From Colwellia ponticola (GTDB lineage Bacteria; Pseudomonadota; Gammaproteobacteria; Enterobacterales; Alteromonadaceae), in contig NZ_SZVP01000004.1 in the NCBI RefSeq assembly GCF_005885605.1, forward strand, positions 62,001 through 126,000: 64,000 nucleotides of DNA, in the 5' to 3' direction. The notes beneath the pieces are model-generated. The model had not been told where the DNA came from. It was given only the letters and a program-made list of their open reading frames with translations, and made no database searches. This document shows, piece by piece, positions 58,864-64,000 of this stretch. Position 1 is the stretch's first letter. Every line of letters starts with the position of its first letter. The translations under genes and the position numbers were made by a program.

Positions 58864-59081
58864 AATGTGTCCTTTTCTGTTTGTTTTTTAGGTAGGTTGA
58901 AGGTTGCTTATCTACTTAACGTAAACCTTGATAGTTTTAGCGAACAAAATAATAGCGTTGGTGCTTAAGCTCGTTATTAGTGAATATGCTAGCAAAAATA
59001 GAATACCCATTAACATAGGTCAATGGGTATTCCCGATATTATTGATATTAACTAGTGTACTAAATGACAAGGAGGCAAATA

Positions 59082-59420
59082 CTATAAAGACTTCATTGTG
59101 CCTTTAGGAAGTACAGTATTAACAGCACCTTTTTGTACTGTTACTTCAGTGCCTTCGCTAATGCTAACAACAATAAAATCTTTTTCATCAGATACTTTAA
59201 CGATCTTGCCAACAATCCCACCTTGCGTTAACACTTCATCGCCTTTACCTAATGAAGACATTAGATTTTTATGGGCTTTTACACGTTTAGCTTGAGGACG
59301 ATAGATCATGAAAAAAAACACTAAACCAAAAACGGCTAGCATGATAAGCATTTCCATTCCGCCGCCTGCTGTTACGCCTGGTTCTGCTGCGGCATGTGCT
59401 GTACTGATAAATAAACTCAT
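59082..59420 (-). CDS. yajC: Preprotein translocase subunit YajC
   Basis: 112 residues with one membrane helix (GGGMEMLIMLAVFGLVFFFMI) and a short cytoplasmic domain (LGKGDEVLTQGGIVGKIVKV). It joins the SecDF complex. Its place between tgt and secD is the standard order. Confidence 0.96.
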   Translation of the reverse strand: MSLFISTAHAAAEPGVTAGGGMEMLIMLAVFGLVFFFMIYRPQAKRVKAHKNLMSSLGKGDEVLTQGGIVGKIVKVSDEKDFIVVSISEGTEVTVQKGAVNTVLPKGTMKSL

Positions 59421-59636
59421 AAATTCCTCTATTTTTATAATTAGTTAGTTGTTATTCACTTGGTAACTATTTAGCTCAATGACCTAGTAAAAGCCTCTAA
59501 TTTACTGAAGTAAATTTAGTTTTTCTACTAATTGAGCACTATAGCAGCAAATGTCATCACAACGGGTTTTATCAAATGTTGATAATTAGTTTCTACTTTA
59601 TATCGGCGTTACATGAAAGTTAACAAACAGGTAACG

Positions 59637-60806
<1,170 letters not shown>

Positions 60807-60903
60807 TCACCTACTAGCTAAACAGGCTGGCGGTGTTTGGTTTAATAAATGTTTTCAGGCTTTCTTTGACTTAGTTATTACTTAGGTTTATCCAAGTTAT
60901 TAT

Positions 60904-61992
60904 TTAGCTTTGCTTAGTTAAAAACATGGCATCGCCATAACTAAAAAATCGATACTCTTGACTTATCGCATGCTGATAAGCGCTCTTAATATGGTCATAG
61001 CCAGAAAAAGCACTGACGAGCATCAACAAGGTTGACTCAGATAAGTGAAAGTTAGTGACTAACGCATCAATAATCTGAAATTCATATCCTGGCGTGATAA
61101 ATATATCGGTATCACCATAAAAGGCGCTAAGTGGCTCATTTTTATCTTTAGCGGCTTTAGCTGCGCTTTCAAGTGAGCGTACTGAGGTTGTGCCTACGGC
61201 AATAACTCTACCACCCGCAGCTTTAGTTTTCTTAATGCTAGCCACTACCTCTTCTGACACTTCAACATATTCAGCGTGCATAATATGATCGCTAATTTCT
61301 TCTACTTTAACGGGCTGAAATGTGCCTGCACCAACATGTAAGGTAATAAAGGCTAACTCAACACCTTTAGCTTTAATTTGCGCTAATAATGCCTCATCAA
61401 AATGTAAGCCAGCAGTCGGCGCAGCAACCGCTCCGGGCTTTTCATTATAAACCGTTTGATAGCGTTCTTTATCACTCTCTTCATCCGGTCGATCAATGTA
61501 AGGCGGTAATGGCATGTGCCCTATTTTTTCTAAGGTCTCTAAAACAGAGTGTTCACCGGTAAACTTTAATTCAAAGAGCGCACCGTGGCGTGCCACCATA
61601 GTCGCTTTAAAGGTAAACTCGTTGTCTTCATTACCATTATCACGATCATGAGCGAGTTCATTACCAAGGAAAAGTTCATTGCCAACTTTAGGGGCTTTAC
61701 TAGCGCGAATATGAGCAAGGGCGGTATGTTGATCAACAATACGCTCAACCAACACTTCAATTTTACCACCACTGGCTTTTTGACCAAACATTCTGGCAGG
61801 GATAACGCGAGTGTTATTAAAAACTAGCAAATCACCGGCGTTTAATTGCGCAACAATATCAGTAAAAACACCATCAGTTATCGCACCAGAGTTGCCATTT
61901 AAGGTCATTAAACGACTAGAGGTGCGCTCGGTTTTTGGATAACGAGCAATAAGCTCTTCGGGTAAATCGAAAGAAAAGTCTGAAACACGCAT
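60904..61992 (-). CDS. queA: tRNA preQ1(34) S-adenosylmethionine ribosyltransferase-isomerase
   Basis: 362 residues. Builds epoxyqueuosine from preQ1 in tRNA using the ribosyl of [52 protein letters not shown] and [19 protein letters not shown] are the family blocks. It is first in the queA-tgt-yajC-secD-secF run. A run of Asp/Glu/Asn near residue 120 ([12 protein letters not shown]) is a lineage-specific insert. Confidence 0.96.
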   Translation of the reverse strand: MRVSDFSFDLPEELIARYPKTERTSSRLMTLNGNSGAITDGVFTDIVAQLNAGDLLVFNNTRVIPARMFGQKASGGKIEVLVERIVDQHTALAHIRASKAPKVGNELFLGNELAHDRDNGNEDNEFTFKATMVARHGALFELKFTGEHSVLETLEKIGHMPLPPYIDRPDEESDKERYQTVYNEKPGAVAAPTAGLHFDEALLAQIKAKGVELAFITLHVGAGTFQPVKVEEISDHIMHAEYVEVSEEVVASIKKTKAAGGRVIAVGTTSVRSLESAAKAAKDKNEPLSAFYGDTDIFITPGYEFQIIDALVTNFHLSESTLLMLVSAFSGYDHIKSAYQHAISQEYRFFSYGDAMFLTKQS

Positions 61993-62220
61993 AATATTCG
62001 CTATTTTCTGCCTTAAAAAAAGGCGTAATTTTAGAGCTGCATGCTATTGATAGCAAGTTAATTCGCCACTTTTACTGACGAATATCAGCAAGAAGTAGCC
62101 AAACTTGTGCTGAAACAATATTATTCTCAGTTATAACCACTATCGCGATAAATAATTTAGACCCTAAGGCTTTTAGTGTATGTTGGTAATAAACTACACC
62201 TACTAAAGAGTTGATGCCCT

Positions 62221-64000
62221 ATGACAGAGAAACTTGCTTCCATTATAGCTAATACAATGATTAATGGTTTTAACCGCCATATGGCACTTTTTACTGATAT
62301 TACCCAATCAGCCCGAGAGCGATTTCAACAGTGCCAATGGAGTGAGATCCACCGCTCTGCTAGAGCAAGAACTAACTTTTATGATGAGCGTGTTCAAGAA
62401 ACCTTTCATAGTATTAAAGAAGATCTCAATATTAACCAACTCGATGATACTTTGTGGCAACAAGTTAAAGCTATTTACTCTGATTTATTAAGTACCCATA
62501 AACAACCAGAGCTAGCTGAAACCTTCTATAACTCGGTATTTTGTCATTTATTTGAACGCAAGTATTATCACAATGATTATATTTTTGTTGAAACAACGGC
62601 ACAGCGACTCGATGATAAAAAAACGCCTGAAATTTATACGTCTTATAAACCAGAAGTGCTGGGACTAAAAGAAACTATTTGTAATATTATGAATAGTCAC
62701 AGAACGGTTATCCCCTTTGAAAACCTTGATCGAGACGTAGATATATTAATTAAAACCTTTCGCCGTGAAGCACAAAAAACCCGAGTAAAACTAGAGAACC
62801 TACAGTTTGATATCCTTAACTTTACTTTTTATCGTAATAAAGGCGCTTACTTAATTGGTCGGGTCTTATCACCCGCAGGAGAAACTCCCTTTATTGTCGC
62901 CGTACTAAATAATGAAAAAGGTGGCTTGTATATAGATGCATTACTTATAACGAGTGAGAATATGGCGGTGGTCTTTGGGTTTGCCCGCGCATACTTTTTT
63001 GTTGATTGCTTACATCCTTATGCACTGGTTAACTTTTTACAAGCGCTTATGCCACATAAAACCAAGGCAGATTTATATTCCGCTATTGGTTTTCATAAAC
63101 AGGGAAAAACAGAGTTTTACCGAGACTTTTTAAATCACCTTGACAGTAGTGAGGATCAGTTTGAGCTAGCAGCAGGGATTAAAGGGATGGTCATGTCGGT
63201 ATTTACCCTACCCTCATATCCTTACGTGTTTAAAATTATTAAAGACAAGTTTTCCCCTAGCAAAAATATGACCAAAAAAGATGTAAAAGGTAAGTACCGC
63301 TTAGTTAAGCTGCATGACAGAGTAGGACGCATGGCTGATACCATGGAGTATTCTGAAGTAGCTTTTCCTAAAAATCGCTTTAATGAAGAATTACTAACCG
63401 AATTGCAAAAAGTAGCCCCCTCAATTATTCGCTATGAGGGCGAAGGTGATGAAGAACTATTAATTATTGAACATGTTTATATTGAACGTCGCATGATTCC
63501 ACTTAATTTATACTTAATGGATGCGCTTAAAAACAAAGCGCAAGAAAAAATAAATAATGCCATGTTCGGTTATGGTCAAGCGATTAAGCAGTTAATCTCA
63601 GCAGACATTTTTCCTGGTGATATGTTACTAAAAAACTTTGGCGTAACGCGCCATGGCCGAATAATTTTTTATGATTACGATGAAATAACGTATATGAACG
63701 AAGTGAACTTTCGAGTAAAACCTAAAGCGGTGACTGAAGAGCAACTTTATGCTGCTGAGCCTTGGTATAGTGTTTTACCTGGTGATATGTTCCCTGAAGA
63801 AATTGCGACCTTTGCCTTGGCAAACCCTAATTATTTAAAAGCTTTTAAGAAGCACCACGAAGATTTATTGACGGCTGAGTATTGGCAACAATGTCAACGT
63901 GATGTTGCTAGCGGCATGTATAAGGATGTTTTCCCTTATCCTGAAAAATACCGTTTTTGTAATTTAACGACTAATAAGATCAGCAAATCGCCACGTAATA
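62221..64000 (+). CDS. aceK: Isocitrate dehydrogenase kinase/phosphatase, 3' end beyond window
   Basis: Open from ATG 62221 to the right edge: 593 codons with no stop, near the usual 570-600 length, so only the last few residues are probably missing. AceK phosphorylates and dephosphorylates isocitrate dehydrogenase to switch flux into the glyoxylate shunt during growth on acetate or fatty acids. VFGFARAYFF, IKGMVMSVFTLPSYPYVFK, HDRVGRMADTMEY and GDMLLKNFGVTRHGRIIFYD carry the ATP-binding and catalytic residues. No aceA or aceB is adjacent. It fits the fatty-acid-using lifestyle implied by fadD and the acyl-CoA dehydrogenase. Confidence 0.95.
   Translation, partial: MTEKLASIIANTMINGFNRHMALFTDITQSARERFQQCQWSEIHRSARARTNFYDERVQETFHSIKEDLNINQLDDTLWQQVKAIYSDLLSTHKQPELAETFYNSVFCHLFERKYYHNDYIFVETTAQRLDDKKTPEIYTSYKPEVLGLKETICNIMNSHRTVIPFENLDRDVDILIKTFRREAQKTRVKLENLQFDILNFTFYRNKGAYLIGRVLSPAGETPFIVAVLNNEKGGLYIDALLITSENMAVVFGFARAYFFVDCLHPYALVNFLQALMPHKTKADLYSAIGFHKQGKTEFYRDFLNHLDSSEDQFELAAGIKGMVMSVFTLPSYPYVFKIIKDKFSPSKNMTKKDVKGKYRLVKLHDRVGRMADTMEYSEVAFPKNRFNEELLTELQKVAPSIIRYEGEGDEELLIIEHVYIERRMIPLNLYLMDALKNKAQEKINNAMFGYGQAIKQLISADIFPGDMLLKNFGVTRHGRIIFYDYDEITYMNEVNFRVKPKAVTEEQLYAAEPWYSVLPGDMFPEEIATFALANPNYLKAFKKHHEDLLTAEYWQQCQRDVASGMYKDVFPYPEKYRFCNLTTNKISKSPRN

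Noticed and set aside
62264..62491. 75-codon frame inside aceK
   Set aside because: It lies within aceK in another frame; the aceK frame from 62221 is clearly the coding one.

Overview
The window is a chromosomal segment of an AT-rich marine gammaproteobacterium of the Alteromonadales. Protein sequences and gene order (suhB facing trmJ-cysE-iscRSUA-hscBA-fdx; queA-tgt-yajC-secD-secF; murJ/rpsT/ribF/ileS/lspA/fkpB; M13 and M49 metallopeptidases; VolA-type lipase) fit a Colwellia-like organism. The genus is inferred from family resemblance, not from a database match. I saw no tRNA, rRNA, CRISPR array, prophage or insertion sequence; nearly everything is vertically inherited core or metabolic content.

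Layout. 1-4.2 kb: lipid-use genes (truncated VolA-type lipase, YciK-family SDR, FadD acyl-CoA ligase, alpha/beta hydrolase). 4.3-13.5 kb: M50-like membrane peptidase, tsaB, fkpB, lspA, ileS, ribF and murJ on the minus strand, then rpsT on plus. 13.7-18.2 kb: M49-like lipoprotein, a large acyl-CoA dehydrogenase with a heptanucleotide repeat and fatty-acid-type operators upstream, and a DUF3010 protein. 18.4-22.5 kb: SDR, amidohydrolase (lactonase type), enolase-superfamily dehydratase and class II aldolase/adducin protein, which look like a non-phosphorylative sugar-acid pathway. 22.7-26.6 kb: a 57-residue membrane protein, a ThrE exporter and an M13 peptidase. 26.8-28.0 kb: bfd and two bacterioferritin subunits. 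28.4-34.1 kb: cobalamin uptake under two cobalamin riboswitches. 34.2-40.5 kb: Nudix, GST, U32 protein, and a LysR regulator divergent from a MATE transporter. 40.7-44.2 kb: late cobalamin salvage (cobC-like, cbiB, cobD, bluB). 44.4-50.4 kb: isc operon with upstream IscR boxes. 50.4-53.3 kb: cysE, trmJ, suhB. 53.4-56 kb: cobA (SUMT) and rhlE. 56-62 kb: secF, secD, yajC, tgt, queA. 62.2-64 kb: aceK, running off the right edge.

Main points. (1) The two bacterioferritin subunits divide the work: one keeps the haem Met52 but has lost most ferroxidase ligands, and the other keeps the ferroxidase ligands but lacks Met52. (2) PsrA-like and FadR-like motifs lie side by side upstream of both the VolA-type lipase and the acyl-CoA dehydrogenase, suggesting a shared fatty-acid regulon. 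(3) SuhB has Ser where the conserved Asp of the second IMPase motif should be, and its leader carries a strong hairpin and a boxA-like element, consistent with a mainly Nus-factor role. (4) Three close matches to the IscR type 1 box precede iscR. (5) Two cobalamin riboswitches and two cobalamin gene clusters indicate a corrinoid-salvaging organism that can make its own dimethylbenzimidazole. No plainly new defence or mobile system is visible.
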